Assembly: GCA_950295325.1 (NCBI GenBank)
Contig: OX485804.1
Location: 36,580,001-36,644,000, forward strand
Length of the DNA: 64,000 bases
Reading direction: 5' to 3'
Source: Polytrichum commune
Taxonomy: Eukaryota > Streptophyta > Polytrichopsida > Polytrichales > Polytrichaceae
Position 1 is the stretch's first letter; each line of letters begins with the position of its first letter. Made by a program: the position numbers and the translations under genes. Under the pieces are notes generated by a model. That model was not told the DNA's origin and made no database searches. It was given only the letters and a program-made list of their open reading frames with translations. Of the stretch, positions 32,430-45,250 are shown piece by piece.

Positions 32430-35400
32430 GTCTCCGGCATTTATTTTCTTATTAGCTTATAGTTTGTGAATATTATTATCTAATATGATCCCTTCCTTGA
32501 TTTAGGATTAGGTCTGATAATAATAATAATAATAATGGTGTTTAATTGTTACTTTGATGTTCTCTTCTTAAGTGGGTTTTAGGCAAGAGAGAATGGTGTC
32601 TTCAAAGGCTTGCACATTTGAAGAATTTGATGTATTTATTGTATATTTGCCTCAAGGGTTTCATGTGCCCAATGTTGCAATTCTTCCAAATACTATCCCT
32701 ACTTGCAACTTCTATAAGAGGAAGAACCTTGAGGCTTTATTTGAATTTTCTTATGCCTATCTCACTTATAATGAGCCCTTGATTTTATTTGTCCTTGGCA
32801 AGAAAATGTTAGGGATGATGTGAGGATGTTCATGGCATCCTATAACTTTTTGTTGGGAAAACATGAGAGGGAATTTCAGTTGCTATTGTGTTTGCTACTT
32901 GATACATCTTTGTTATTTTAATTTTTTGTTACTCTCTTAATTGTCCTAAAATGTTGAATTGGAGTTTACCAACCATCACTAAACACTAGTGTATGTTGTG
33001 CACACTCAACATTTCTGCAATATGTTGTTCTTTATTCAACACCCAAGTTGGAGTTTGTTTTCCAAAAGAAATGTGCAGTGTGAGATGTGGAGGCCTTAGA
33101 TGTGTACTTTACCTCACGTTTGCGAGCACGTAGCTCATGGATGGAAAAATGCCATCGAGAGGTGGTAGAGAGGAAGACTCTAAATCGATGCAAATTCTTA
33201 TTGAGGCATTAACACATGGATCAATTCTTGATGCTTATGCATCCAAATTTTTTATTTCCCATACTTGCAAATTAAATGCGTTCATTGCAATATTTTTCAT
33301 CGCTACTACAAAATCATTGACGGGCACAAGCACGGTCAAGTGCACAACTCCATTATCCTACATAAGTTTAAGTGAAAGTGATTCAAAACTATATACTAAC
33401 TTTGAATTTTATGGAGGATAATATCATAAACATTTGAAAGACACAATATGGGGGAGGAATTTTTTTTTAATAAAAAAATCCAACTTCAAAATGTTTAAGG
33501 TCATGAAATCTACATCCAAAACCATATTTAACCATTGCCTTCTGTGCAATACTTTTGATGATTAGTTTTGAAGATCTCATCTTGATATTTTATATTTGAG
33601 TACATAGGAAAAAATAAAGGGTGCCATGAAAAATTAATAATTAAATAACACTTTGCTACTACTTTTAGGTGTTTGACCAAAAAATGATGGTTTTAGTATA
33701 CACGAGCATTTTTTCCATATACTTGACCGTGCTTGTTCCCTAACCTCAATGTTTTATTAGTAGGTGTATCTATCCATGCTTGTAGATGTTGTGGCCGCCA
33801 TCTAGTTGTGTACATGGAAGACACTATATTGTTTGATGCCATCCTATTCACACTATGTGATCCAATTCCAACTTTGATGTTTTTGACAAGAGCTTGTGAA
33901 GAAGGTGGCGAGAAAAAAATTGATTGAGTACGAAAGTTTGCTAGTAATCCGCATTTTTTTTGCCAACTAAAGCTCCAGAGCTATAGAAGTATTGACTTGA
34001 ATTCTAACATTTATAATTTTGTTTAGCAGAAAAGAGAAAAAATAATTGATTTGTTTCGCCTCCAAGCTCTATGATTTTGCCTCCATATGCGGAGAGTGTC
34101 ACGCAAATCATGGTAAAGTCAATGATGCCGATTTCTCGGCATAGGTACACACAAATTCCTCATCACCCATACATATGACCATGCGGAAGAGTGCAATTAT
34201 TGAGGGTTAGTTTACATTAGTTTTCAATGGATATGGTTGAAAGTTTCAAATTTACTTTAGATTTGGCGTGATGAGAATAGACTTCAATGCTAGAGATAAC
34301 AATAAAGTCACCAAAAGTGGGACCAACTCAAGTTTTTGAAGGATCCTCTCATATTCACCACTTCCAACAATTCTATTAGTGATCTAGAAAAAAAACTAGG
34401 GAGTGAAGTTGTTCTACTCCATTGCAGGGAAACAAAAAAATTCTAGAAAATTGAGTTTTTTTATTCAGTTTGATTCTATTGGGGAGTACACAAATGGTGA
34501 GAGGAGCAAAGAGATGCATGTGCGCATAGGTGGCAAACAAAATGAGAAGAGTCTTAATTATATAAATCTAAAACATGTCGACACCTAAAACTCAAAGAAG
34601 CCCTTCAAAAAGATTCGATTACACTCAAAGCCGGTTTACACTAGCTTCCTTTCACCCTTGGTCCATTGAAATAAAAGTGACCATGGGCTTGCATGTCGAA
34701 AAATATGATAGAGAAATGACATGAAATCCTACATATCTAGATGTGGATAATGTTTAAGTTGTTTTCATCTTAAATACAATTCTCCTTTCATTTCATCAAA
34801 AACATTACGACCTGGTCTTAGTATGGTTCACACGATGAGGCGTGACCAAGGCATTAAAAAATGTGCCTACGGATTTCTCTTGCTCATGGTCTACAAACCG
34901 CCGACCATGTCCACGATATTTTTTTGAACCATTTTTTCTTGCAGTCGAGTGCTAAATGGCCCTCAAACAAGGGACCATTGGGAGATTTCGACCCCAAGTT
35001 CATCCCCATACTTTACAGCTAATTCTAACGGTCAAAGGGCATTCCAAAACCAACCAATGTCGTGGGGCTGGAGCGTTTAGGTGTGTGAATTAGAAGAAGA
35101 AAAGAAAAGAAAAGAAAAGAACCCCAACGTCAAGCAATCCGACGTGAATTTGAACATGTCGACCCTACCCTACTCAAGAATCCCCTTGGTGCAAGGTGGG
35201 GTTTACTGCCTACCTTGCGGTGGATGGGCTCTTGTTTATAAAAACATATGAAATAAAATGAAATAATGATACATTATATTGATACCTATTCACTATGTGG
35301 GGGGAGCAGGGGGTACTGGTTCTTGTTTATTGTTGGATTTTCTCTTATTAAGTATTAGGTATGTGAGATATTTGATGGCTATTTGGTGGATGGTTTTCAT

Positions 35401-35688
35401 TGTGTTTGTTTTTTTATATAAGTGAGGTGGGGATATGTAGTGTGTGAATTATACTAGGAATTATATATAGCTTGTTGAATTGGAGTGGGCAAGGGCTAAA
35501 GGCATATCCGGGAGTCGTTTTGTGACATGAGTACCGGCCACCAACCCAATCGTTTGCGGAAATAGTCAAATTGCGTTGTGCCACCACTCCATGCACATGA
35601 TGGTCCCTTCGTGTAAGGACAGCCTGGTTTTGAAGGCCTCTCAAAAGCGGCCACAATGGAGGGGGAGAGCCCGTGCTTGCTATGCTAA
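32430..35688. other. Intergenic, no gene supported
   Basis: Open frames at 32572-32823, 33137-33421 and 33733-33927 show no family motif and no splice continuity. An (ATA)n run lies at about 32520-32536 and an AAAAG repeat at about 35098-35120. Next to the latter (35125-35232) is a dispersed repeat listed separately. Confidence 0.45.
35125..35232 (+). repeat. Dispersed repeat, inverted partner at 40366-40470
   Basis: Blocks AATCCGACGTGAATTTGA, GACCCTACCCTACTCAAGAA, CTTGGTGCAAGGTGGGGTTT and ACTGCCTACCTTG occur here in order. They are found in reverse complement at 40366-40470. The class is unknown. Confidence 0.7.
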
Positions 35689-35918
35689 CTACACTAAATA
35701 TGATATTTAGTGCGACTTGCTATTTGGAGTTACGCAATGCTATATCTATTTCCTGTACATCTCATATTTTATCAACAAATGTTAAATTGGTAGTTTGGAC
35801 GTTATAGAACACTTTACAGACAACTTTACTTGGTGGAAAAAACTATTTCAATAGTAACAAGATATAGCACCGTGTAAATCCAAATAGGAAGTCACACTAA
35901 ATATCATATTTGGTGTAG
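35689..35918. mobile_element. MITE of the ACACTAAATATGATATTTAG family, best copy
   Basis: A 230-bp element. The left end CTACACTAAATATGATATTT and right end AAATATCATATTTGGTGTAG pair for at least 20 bp; the inverted homology continues (TATTTGGAGTTACGCAATGC against its mirror near 35870). The terminus is itself a near palindrome (ACACTAAATATNATATTTAGTGT). Decayed relatives lie at 13429-13641, 11628-11764 and, by the ends only, 42202-42598. Confidence 0.78.
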
Positions 35919-35921
35919 TTT

Positions 35922-37690
35922 ATAGATGAACCGGTTGCGTTTGAGAGAAAACCGTTTGGAGTGCGAGGCTTCAGGAAAATTAGCCACCTTTTTCGAGGAA
36001 TTCATAGAATAGAATGTACCCCAATTTTATTAATAAAGAAAACCCGAAAGATGTCAACATGTAACCGTGTGAGCCCAAAAGGGTGCCCACATTTAGTCTT
36101 AGACCCTTGAAACGTTAGTTGATGCACTTTGAAGTAGCATGTTACTTCACAAAAATATAAAAAGAGTGAAATGTTAGTCTTAGAAGTACCATGTTGTAAG
36201 AGGCTAGGATGTGAGTTGTTATTGTGTTTTTACCTTCGGAAGGATTTGAATGAATGAGGATAGGTAAGGAGAACTTGGATTGAGTAGTTAGTGAGTAGGC
36301 TAGTACAAATGGATGGAGACAACCAAAGTGACTCAAGAGGCAAGTGCATTCGAATTGGGATGAATGGAGGATCACATGGAGCGCACAAGTGGACCACCTC
36401 ATCATGGCCACTTAATGGGGAAGGCCCAAGGAAGAATACAAGGTGGAGGATAAGCAAATTCTCAAAGCACCAATCAAATCACGAGTTAAGCATCGTGGTT
36501 TGAATTAAGTGGTGAGCGACGATTTGGGAAAGTAAGGGGAGAAAGTTATGGCGGCGGAAAGCGAAGGAGGCTAAGTTTGGGTTGAAGCATCCCAAGTTTG
36601 GTAAAGTGTGGTAGGTAGAAAGCCAAGGCTAGTTAAATGTTCGAATTAGGATCCTTGTTGATCATTTGAAGGAGGAAGGCTTAGAAGATAGGATTGGCGC
36701 CTACTAAGTAGGAGGAAATCTCAAGGGCTTATCGTGAGCCTTGAGGGTGCTCACCCCCTCAAGCTTACTATATAATCCCTCATTCTTCCCTCACTCATCC
36801 TCTCTTTCCTTTGTGCTCCAAGGCACCCCACGAGTTATAAGTGTGGGTGTGGGAAGCCTTATTGGAGCACATGTGTGTGCTTAGTTTTTAGTTTGAGAGC
36901 CAAGGCTTGTTAGCCTTGAAGAGGGCTTGACCTCTTGGTAGAATTAGTGTTGACGTGAAGGATTTTAAAGTTAATTCATGATTCCAATTTGTGGTACTTA
37001 AAGTTCATGTTTTGAATACACGTGGTTGCAAGTTCCATGTTTAAGAGTTGAGCACTTGATGTTGTGATGAGTGCAAAAATATACTTGTGTGGATTAGTTA
37101 GTCTTAGTGAAGTTAGGAAATTCTCTCTCCCCCTCTCCTCTCTAGGATTTTAGGATTTTAGGATTAGAGAAGAATTGTGTGATTAGAAAGGGGTTGTTAG
37201 TAGAATTAGGGAAATTAGGTAGGAAGATTAGTTAAGGGCTTGAATAATTAGTGAGGTAGTTGGGGATTACAACTACAAAGTTGTGGGTTCATGAAGGAGC
37301 TGGATTTATGAAGGAGCTGGGTTTGTTTAGTTAGAAGCTAAGAAGCTGGGTTTATGAAGGAGCTGGGTTTATGAAGGAGCTAGTTAAATCCAAGACCACT
37401 TGAAGGGTGAACCTTGCACTATGGACTCATCCAAGTCCAAATCCAATACCGCGGAGGAATGTGAGCCCAAACCCACTACTCGGACTACGGACGCTTAAGG
37501 GTGGGGGGTTTGGCCTCACAAACCGGGTTGGACTTGGAAACACTAGGACCTCGACCGATTGTGCCCAAAAATCTCCCCGAACATTGTGTTTGAACTGGTT
37601 ACATATGTTGACATCTTTCGGTTTTTTGTTTGTTAATAAAATTGGGGTATATTGTATTCTCAAACGCAACCGGTTCATCTGTAACTAGCA
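35922..37690. mobile_element. Possible composite element bounded by inverted ACCGGTTCAT repeats
   Basis: The left boundary (about 35930-36065) holds GATGAACCGGTTGCGTTTGA, then CCGAAAGATGTCAACATGTAACC. The right boundary (about 37590-37682) holds the inverse: GGTTACATATGTTGACATCTTTCGG, cut here to its core ACATATGTTGACATCTTTCG, then TCAAACGCAACCGGTTCATC. The 1.5 kb between shows no coding family. It may be two independent copies of the dispersed repeat in opposite orientation rather than one element. Confidence 0.45.
37291..37385 (+). repeat. 18-bp tandem repeat TTTATGAAGGAGCTGGG
   Basis: TTATGAAGGAGCTGGG recurs about five times in two clusters separated by a related GAAGCTAAGAAGCTGGG stretch. 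It is a simple minisatellite without coding evidence. Confidence 0.7.
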
Positions 37691-37793
37691 GCCGGTTCTC
37701 CCCCTTCATTGAACCAAAACAAAAATATCTGATCATAGTTTGTCCCCACACTTGGACTCAAGGGCACTCCGGCCATGAATGAATAGAAAAAGG

Positions 37794-38045
37794 GGAGAGA
37801 GAGAGAGAGAAAGAGAGGAGAGAGGGAATTATGTCTCATATATGAGTGTACCTCTCATTCATCCAATATGAAAGCCTTGAAATAATATGTGGTCTTGAGG
37901 TTACTTTGTTAGTCGATTTGACACCGAAATCAACTTCAAGGATCCCGAATCCGTTTACTCGAGGTCATCTGAGATGAATCGACAACAAACCAATAGCAGG
38001 GTAAGTTTTTATGTAGGATGGATGAGAGGATTACTCATATACGAT

Positions 38046-38082
<37 letters not shown>
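37794..38082. mobile_element. Mutator-like MITE of the (GA)n-GGAATTATC family, copy 1
   Basis: The left end has GAGAGGGAATTATGTCTCAT and GTGTACCTCTCATTCATCCA. The right end mirrors it with TGGATGGATGAGAGGATTAC and CGATAATTCTCTCTC. The terminal microsatellite has expanded on the right (CT run 38050-38082). Flanking duplication is not certain here; it is clear in the 49503-49762 copy. Confidence 0.72.
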
Positions 38083-38085
<3 letters not shown>

Positions 38086-40214
38086 CAGGTTTGGGATTTG
38101 TGGCGTTGACGTCGACTTGTCCATCGAAGATTGAGGACTATTTCATTTTCAGATCAATGTCACTAGACTAATTCGAAATCTATGACTCTATTTTTGGAGT
38201 CATTTCCAAGTTATAATATAGTTCATTGCATTTTCACCTTTGCAATTAATGGATGAGTCAAACCAAGACACCATGAATCCCTAGCCAAAGATAAGGGTTT
38301 GTAGCATAATAAGTTGAGTGAAGTTAAGTTACTCCCGTTAGGTTCGTTTCTTTGGGAACCAAGCCCGCCTCTCGTGCACTTTTGAGACACAAGAAGCCGG
38401 CAAGTGGAAGCTATCATTCATCCATCATGGCCTTCTCCGCCCACGCGAGCCCCGACAAAGAGGTTGCTCGAGTGCTTTCAAACCTCCAACCAACACGAGC
38501 TTCCTATCTTTCATCCAAAGTGACTAAGGTTTTGAGTTTTGAGTTTTGTGGGTTTTGAGGTATGTGTGTGTGTGTGTGGAGGGGGGGGGGGTAATTCGGT
38601 TTGTTTTTCTTGTTCTCCATCTACTATTTGATCGGAATTTACGTTTTTTAATTTGTGTTGCATGAGCAAATGTATGATGAAATATCAACGAAAACCAAAT
38701 TGAAAATTGGGACTCCCGGGCTACTTTAGCTATGGTTGTCGAAAGCACATGTCTGTTGATTCCTTCATTGAGAACATGATTGGTCTTCGTAGTTATGTTC
38801 ACTATTGAGTGTATAGTAGTTGATGAAATCTATAGACGTAGTTCAATCTCTTTTGAACACGTGTCTTTATGGTGGTTGTTTCTTTGATCCTCACTTAACC
38901 ATGTACACCAATCAAATATGGGTGTCTAATCCAGAAAAGTAACACATGCATACAATACATTAGAGTTGGGGTCCAATGCCACCCCTTATTAAACCTTCAT
39001 GTTCAGCTCAAGATTGAACCCCAAGCTCGAAGATCGGTTCCTCAAACTAGGAGAAGTAATTCTTGAAGTGACGCCCAGTAAAGTGATGCGACAATAGTAC
39101 CACTTCATTGTTTGGTATACCTTGGACCCAAACTCTAGTGTTAACTCTCTTGGGCCCAATACGCTTTTCTCACCACCAATAAGATTTGTTCAATTTCATA
39201 GTTTCTTTAGTCTTGGACCATAATTTTGATTCACCCTAATATCACCATCATCTTTCATCCAAAATCAACTAATCGACTCCCCTTGTATTTGTCACCGTAA
39301 AATTGCCCTAGAGCTTGGAGGTGTCTAAATGAACTCATTCGTTGGGGAGGTGAAACCTCAAATACATAATTTCAGCCGTAATCATTGGAAGGTAGGGGGG
39401 GGGGGGGGGAAACGGTGAATGACTACTATTGGTGCACTTGAATAGGGGAAGAATGATTCTTGTGAGGACCCAAAATGGCTAATTGGAAAAGTGGTGGTTA
39501 AAAAAGGATGCAGTGATAGGTGGGATGCAGTGATTGGCCGGATAGGTGCTATTTCACACCACTTGCAATCACTTTTGGGTGCCATTGAGTTAACCGTTTT
39601 GTGTGCATCCATGTGTAGAGTAGGGCTTTTTATACTCAATTTAGGGAGACTCTATTGTACAAGTAGGGGGGTTTGACTTGTACGCCTCTTTGAGAAAATG
39701 TAACTATTAATTATTTACATGGAATAAAATTATAAAACAACTTGTATTCTTCCTCATCATTTTCTCTCCTCCATCTCTAAAAATATATTACACTAACTTC
39801 AAGCCACTCTTTTTGGCTGAATCAGCTCATTTTCATTGTTTTTCCATATATTGACCTTAAGAGCCATCAAGAGCTTCATGGTGTCTAAGTAAATTCATCC
39901 ATTGGGAAGGTAAAAAATTGCCTTCTCATCCAAACTAAGATGTTTGTCTTTCATTCAAGCTGCCCTAATTGATAGCTCCTTGATTTGGTCACTCTAAGTC
40001 GGCTACAACTTGGAGATGTCTAGGTGAATTGTATTCTATATCTTGCTTTTATTCCAATGTTTCTCTCAATTTGGCTTTATGAATAACATTAAAAACTATA
40101 GTGGGGTTTATAGAGCATGCTTCAAAGGTTGACATATGTGAGTGGAAAGTGTCTCCTTTTGTGTGTGTTTTAACGTGGTGGAATGTTTTTCAATGTTGTT
40201 GAATAATGAAATTT

Positions 40215-40345
40215 AGAGTGGTCCAAGATGACCGCAAACTATCGGGTGATAGTGGAAAGGTACCCATTTCCAAATGGAGTGGTTGGCAGCTCGATTTCCG
40301 ATGTGAGATCTTCTCTCTACTTGACAGAAAACAAACAAGCTAGCT
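40215..40345 (+). mobile_element. SINE-like dispersed repeat, copy 2
   Basis: GGTCCAAGATGACCGCAAAC, ATCGGGTGATAGTGG, GAGTGGTTGGCAGCTCGATT (B-box-like) and CTTCTCTCTACTTGACAG appear in the same order as in the minus-strand copy at 26203-26335. A tRNA-derived SINE is the likeliest class. Confidence 0.5.
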
Positions 40346-40365
40346 AGGTAGGAAACCAAGAGCCC

Positions 40366-40470
40366 ACCCACCACAAGGTAGGCAGTTTACCCCACCCTGC
40401 ACCAAGAGGATTCTTGAGCAGGGTAGGGCCAACGGGCTCAAATTCACGTCGGATTGCCCAACGTTGGTTA
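40366..40470 (-). repeat. Dispersed repeat, inverted partner of 35125-35232
   Basis: CAAGGTAGGCAGTTTACCCC, CCTGCACCAAGAGGATTCTT, GAGCAGGGTAGGG and TTCACGTCGGATTGCC are the reverse complement of the blocks at 35125-35232, in reversed order. The two are about 5 kb apart. Confidence 0.7.
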
Positions 40471-41307
40471 TTTATTCGTGAATGAATAAAATTTCAAGAA
40501 CTTTCAAACGTGCTTGCAATTCTTAAACCCTCTTAGAAGATAATTGCATATCGTTGGGTGGATAGAAACTATTCTTTGGTCACTATACATGCTACGGTCA
40601 TAGAACACCAATTTGTGTTATTCCAAGTATTTTGTAACCTAATCCACTAAGGAAACTACACCTTGCCGTCTGCTACTCATTGCTCATCGATCACATGATA
40701 GCATTCCCCCGACTGCCCCTCAACCTACTTGAGCCTTTGTTGTATTAGAGTCCCTTCATCCACAATAAATAAGTTTACTCTGAGGCCACAAACCTTGAGC
40801 TTCTAAGCGGATATTCCACCCTTTCCAATTCAGTTTAAAATTTATGTATAGTCCAAACTTTATGATTTTAAAATTATTTATTTACACTAGAATTCTACTT
40901 ATGGGACTTGTTGTTGTCATGCACCAACCAATGTGCAAGGGAATAAGGTACACATGTCTAATCCAACACTAACCTTATTCAAACACCTACTTCTAGGTGA
41001 AAAATGATTTAGTGTTCTCCAAAAACAATGTTCGTCAATTATGTTATTCTAAGGATTAATACAACTGCTCATTGGTGATGAAAGCCAAGTAGTCACTGCT
41101 CAACACCTGCTCAACATTAGCCACTACATGCACATCTATACAACTTAATCTTATGCTTTTGGCATTGGATTTGTACCTGAGGTCGCTCGAGGTCAATCCA
41201 TGCAATTTCAATCGCTCAATGCATGGAAGTTGGGATTTACCACTTCATATGGGTCCCAAGTATGACATGGATGTCTACATGGCAACATTTTTTGGAGGTG
41301 AGGCTTC

Positions 41308-41366
41308 GAACTTGTGTTGAGAGTTGGGTCAAGTAAAAAGCTAGACCTAACTCTCAACACAAGTTC
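41308..41366. repeat. Hairpin: 23-bp stem, 13-nt loop
   Basis: GAACTTGTGTTGAGAGTTGG (continuing GTC) pairs with GACCTAACTCTCAACACAAG (continuing TTC), with a single mismatch that is a G:U pair in RNA. It is isolated from any recognised element. Confidence 0.75.
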
Positions 41367-42201
41367 CGAGAATATTTTTGCAAAACACAATCAAGAGTTG
41401 ACCTCAATGAATATTGCATAAATTAATGGTTTTTCTTGAGGCTCAAAAGTTAATGAAGTCAATCCCACAAAAAATTGTTATGGATTTGAATAATGTTACG
41501 AGGACCTCATGTGAAACAACCCTAAGAAAACTAACCTTGAACAAAGACTGACCCAAAGAAAAACAACTTACTTTTGAGGTATGAAATACGTAGTTGTGGA
41601 CTTAGCACTAGTGTTTGTGATATTATTCTAAGGTCTAAAACTACACTAAATAGTTCTATTAGTGTAAGCAAATTTTTTGGATGGAGACAATTATCATGGG
41701 TTACTCTAATTATCTAGTCGAGGGTGGAAATAGCATGGGTCCAAGACCTTGGGTCTTCCCCTCAATCATGCTTGAAACTTCCAATCCATACCTTACATAA
41801 AATAAAATAGTCACCTTACCCACACAATACCATACTCACCCACATCAATTCCAAGAAGAGCGATTAATGTGCCCACACTAATTTTGAATGAAGGATTTGA
41901 CGTGAGCTCTAGAAAAATATGGTGGCGCAATCTAATAGGAGTGTTTAGTGTTTAGCTTGTTTCCTTTGAAGGAAGCAAAGTGAGCCACTTGACACCCACT
42001 TGACATTGTTTTGGATTCCACCCCTACATTACATGAATGAACCATTTGTGTTAAAGAACTTTCAAAAATTATAACCAATTCATAAAACCAGTGTGTGAGC
42101 CTAAAACAAACAGTCTTCATAAACAATGTTCCACTATATATGATTCTCCTATATTTACATTCTAGAATGAAGAAATATGCTCTATTTGAGAAGGATTTTG
42201 A

Positions 42202-42598
42202 CTACACTAAATATGATATTTAGTGTCATATGGCATTTTATGTCACTGCAGTAGCTTTTTTAGTGACACTTTCTATGACTAAGTTTACAAATACTGTCAT
42301 CTCAACTTACTTTCAGTTCATCCAAACGCCAATTATTGAAACAAAGTTTGGTATAATTTGCATCCTAACAAATTTGTGGGGAATATTGTCATGGTTGATT
42401 GAAATTTGCATGAAAAATCACTTACTAAGTGATAATATTTGCAACACTTTAAATCTGTAATGTCCAAATTTTTGTATAAGGAATGACAAATACTGTTAGG
42501 TTAACATTTAGTAATGGTGACACTACACCACGATTTACAATTAGTATTTGAGCAAGACAATTTAGTAATGGTGACACTAAATATCATATCTAGTGTTG
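42202..42598. mobile_element. ACACTAAATATGATATTTAG-type element
   Basis: CTACACTAAATATGATATTT followed by AGTGTCA at the left, and TGACACTAAATATCATATCT followed by AGTGTTG at the right, form inverted ends. The interior differs from the 35689-35918 copy and contains further TTTAGTAATGGTGACACTA copies (about 42510 and 42563). It may be a related subfamily or a rearranged copy. Confidence 0.55.
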
Positions 42599-43529
42599 GT
42601 TACAAGCGATGTTTGTTTTTGGGCTTACGTACCTTACATCATTCGATCCAAATGTTCTTGACAACATTGAAATTATCATGCACTTGCCTAGCATTAAAAT
42701 CAATAACTCCGTATCTAAAGTAATGTGGTGGTGCCCATTTAAAATCAGTTAGGGCATATTCACACCAAAGGCATTAGGATACGGCTCTTAAATGACCACT
42801 ACACCCACTGTTTGGATGAGAGCATAGAGAAGTATATGAACTACAACCCAAAGTCTTTTGGAAAGCACAAGTCCTTAGTGTGTAAATCCGAATTCCTGCT
42901 GCAAAATTCCATCAAGCCTACATTCAAGAGCCGTTGTGAAATAATTCCCTGCAATCCCAACCAACTTTATATCCATACTTGCCACGTGAAATTCCATGTA
43001 TATTTTTCAATCCACTGAAGACTTTATGAGTTATGATCCAAAACTAACCTCATGTAAACCTAAAGCAAGGGGGGTGACACCTGAACCAATGAGACTTCAT
43101 CGATTCTCAAGAGCCATGACCTAATGGCTTTCGTGTAAACAAGCCCTTCCCTTACCCTCTAAAAATCTACACCATCAACCAATGATGTCCCTTTTACCCA
43201 TCATTGTAATCAACAATTGAATGTTAATAATGACACCATACGGTTCAAGTGTGAGTTGACTTATCGCACTACAATTGACTAAAGTATAAATTAAACTTGG
43301 AGTGAGCGAGCCTCGGACCCCACCAAAGGTACTACTACCCCTACCTACTCTTCGATTCGAGAATAAAATAGAATAATAGAAGGCGGTTCGCCCATACACC
43401 ATGATTATGACATTGGATGGGAGCCTTTGAGCCTCGCTTGGAAATTCAAATTTTGATGCTACCTAAAAATGTGACACTACAACCAAAAAATGGTAGGCTA
43501 TTCAAGGCAACGCCTGGTCGAGATCCAAG

Positions 43530-44055
43530 TGTTTCCGGGACCAACCGATTATATGTTAAAATGTTTTGGTTTTTCTCTATTAGGGCCGGTTCACACTATG
43601 CCCAAGTCAAGAGGAGAAGCGTCATTTTTCTAGACCAAACTATGTCGAGAGGAGAAGCCTTTGGGTTGAAAAAGTATATTAAATAATTCACTGTTGGATT
43701 TTGAATATTTTAATGAAAAAAAGTTCGGCCTCTCGACAGAAGTTTGGGTCGAGCATTTTGCTCGACCCAAACTTTGCTCGAGAGGCTGAACTCTTGGCGC
43801 CATAACTTCCTAAAAGTGTTGCCACCTAGGCTCTTTTGGAGGCGACGTCCTTTGGACTTCAGCCTCTAGTGTGAAGGCCGAGAGGACGGACTTTGGACGT
43901 TTGGCCATAGTGTGAACCGGCCCTTACTTTAAGGTATGTTTTGTAGATTTTTTTTTAAGCGATCGGCAATTCGTCTAAAGACTTGAACTTGAATCGTTAT
44001 TTCTCAAACAAAACCGGCCCATTTGTAACTAGCAAGTTGAATTCTCCCCGTTTGT
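43530..44055 (+). repeat. ACCGGTTCAT dispersed repeat, split by a MITE
   Basis: The left piece (43530-43582: GACCAACCGATTATATGTTA, TTTTGGTTTTTCTC) and right piece (43927-44055: CTTTAAGGTATGTTTTGTAG, GACTTGAACTTGAATCGTTA, TTTCTCAAACAAAACCGGCC) match consecutive parts of the repeat at 9740-9893 and 13660-13850. The MITE at 43583-43923 lies exactly between them. Confidence 0.72.
43583..43923. mobile_element. Tourist-like MITE (GGGCCGGTTCACAC ends), TTA duplication
   Basis: A 341-bp element. The ends GGGCCGGTTCACACTATGCC and GGCCATAGTGTGAACCGGCC(C) are near-perfect inverted repeats, flanked by TTA on both sides (43580-43582, 43924-43926). Internal blocks CGGCCTCTCGAC and GCCTCTAGTGTGAAGG are shared with the copies at 47139 and 48467. 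It is inserted in a dispersed repeat, which proves the insertion. Confidence 0.88.
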
Positions 44056-45250
44056 AGATTCAAGGATTTGGGCGAAGCAACCCATACACTCGTTCCTTGT
44101 TGGATGCCTAAACCCTTGCCTCCAAGGAACCAATGTACGGGTTGGTTCGCCCCGGCCAGATTCGAGGTGGTCATAATATGGATGCGTATATGGTGGTCAC
44201 TCAGTTTGGACATTTCTTTGTGAGGATCACATACTATGGATGTGATAAAGTAAGGCAAGCGAGTGCTAAATGGACACTTTAAGCTATGCACACACGCACA
44301 CATACAAAATTAGTATGAGATGATTTCAATTCCAAATCATGTTTCTAACCATTTGCATCGTGATTTTTGGAGCTCATGTAAACATCCTATTTATTGTCGA
44401 AGTGAAAGATTCTTAGTGTGATTAAATGGTTGTAAAGGTTTCCCCAAAATATATTGACTATTGATCTTTGAATAGTTATCACATTATGAGGACATCATCC
44501 AATTATTTTTTAAGGTACACACATATCTTTTTGGGTGCGCATTCTTCCGTCTACACCTAACCGTGCGCCACTCAATTATAGCTAGCTAATTAAGGAAAAG
44601 TTACCATGAGAGGGCTGTTTAAATGAAGAGTCATGTGTTTCTATCAAAGTATTGTATCTTCTTTTCACCCAATTTGTAAGTAAGTGGCATAGGGGCTTTT
44701 AAGGTAAGTAGGACATTAAACAAGCACTTTTAGCTCTACACCCACTTCTCAATGAATACCAAACATGAAGTTGGTGCAAAATGATTAGCAAATTCAAATT
44801 GTGCATGCAACCATTTTCCTCATCATCATGTATCAAGCTCGTACGATTATCCTTTTCATTATCAAAGTGAGAATTCTCTTCTCATTAAATGATCATAGAA
44901 CCTCCTCCCCTCAAAATAATAACTTAATTATACAAATACATAGATTCCCTCGTCTTGAGATACGCACCAAATATCAACATTTAATTAGTATTACATTTTT
45001 GATGCCTATGTGTAGTATCTTTGATATCAATACTGAATTTGGTTACCATAGAAGTCTCTCTATTCCAACAAAAAATAATTATATTCTCCTCAACTTTGCC
45101 ACATGTCATTCCTACATTGTTTGAGACATTCTGAATCCCATGTGGAACCTAGATTCCAACACTTGGCAAAAATGAAAATGGAGCGCCCTCTATTAATACA
45201 ATGCACTCACCAATATACCCGTCCAACATTGGATTCAACCCAACTCCAAA
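44056..45250. other. Intergenic, nothing recognised
   Basis: AT-rich sequence with only short open frames and no element ends that I could pair. Confidence 0.4.

Larger units (their letters stand above)
38083..43582. other. Intergenic, no gene supported
   Basis: Contents: GT and G runs near 38560-38591, a G17 run at about 39395-39411, a SINE-like repeat at 40215-40345, the partner of the 35125 repeat at 40366-40470, a strong hairpin at 41308-41366, and an ACACTAAAT-type element at 42202-42598. The open frames (for example 42230-42460) have no family signal. Confidence 0.45.

Noticed and set aside
32572-33421. Open frames that might be exons of one gene
   Set aside because: They have no shared phase, no good splice sites joining them and no recognisable domain.
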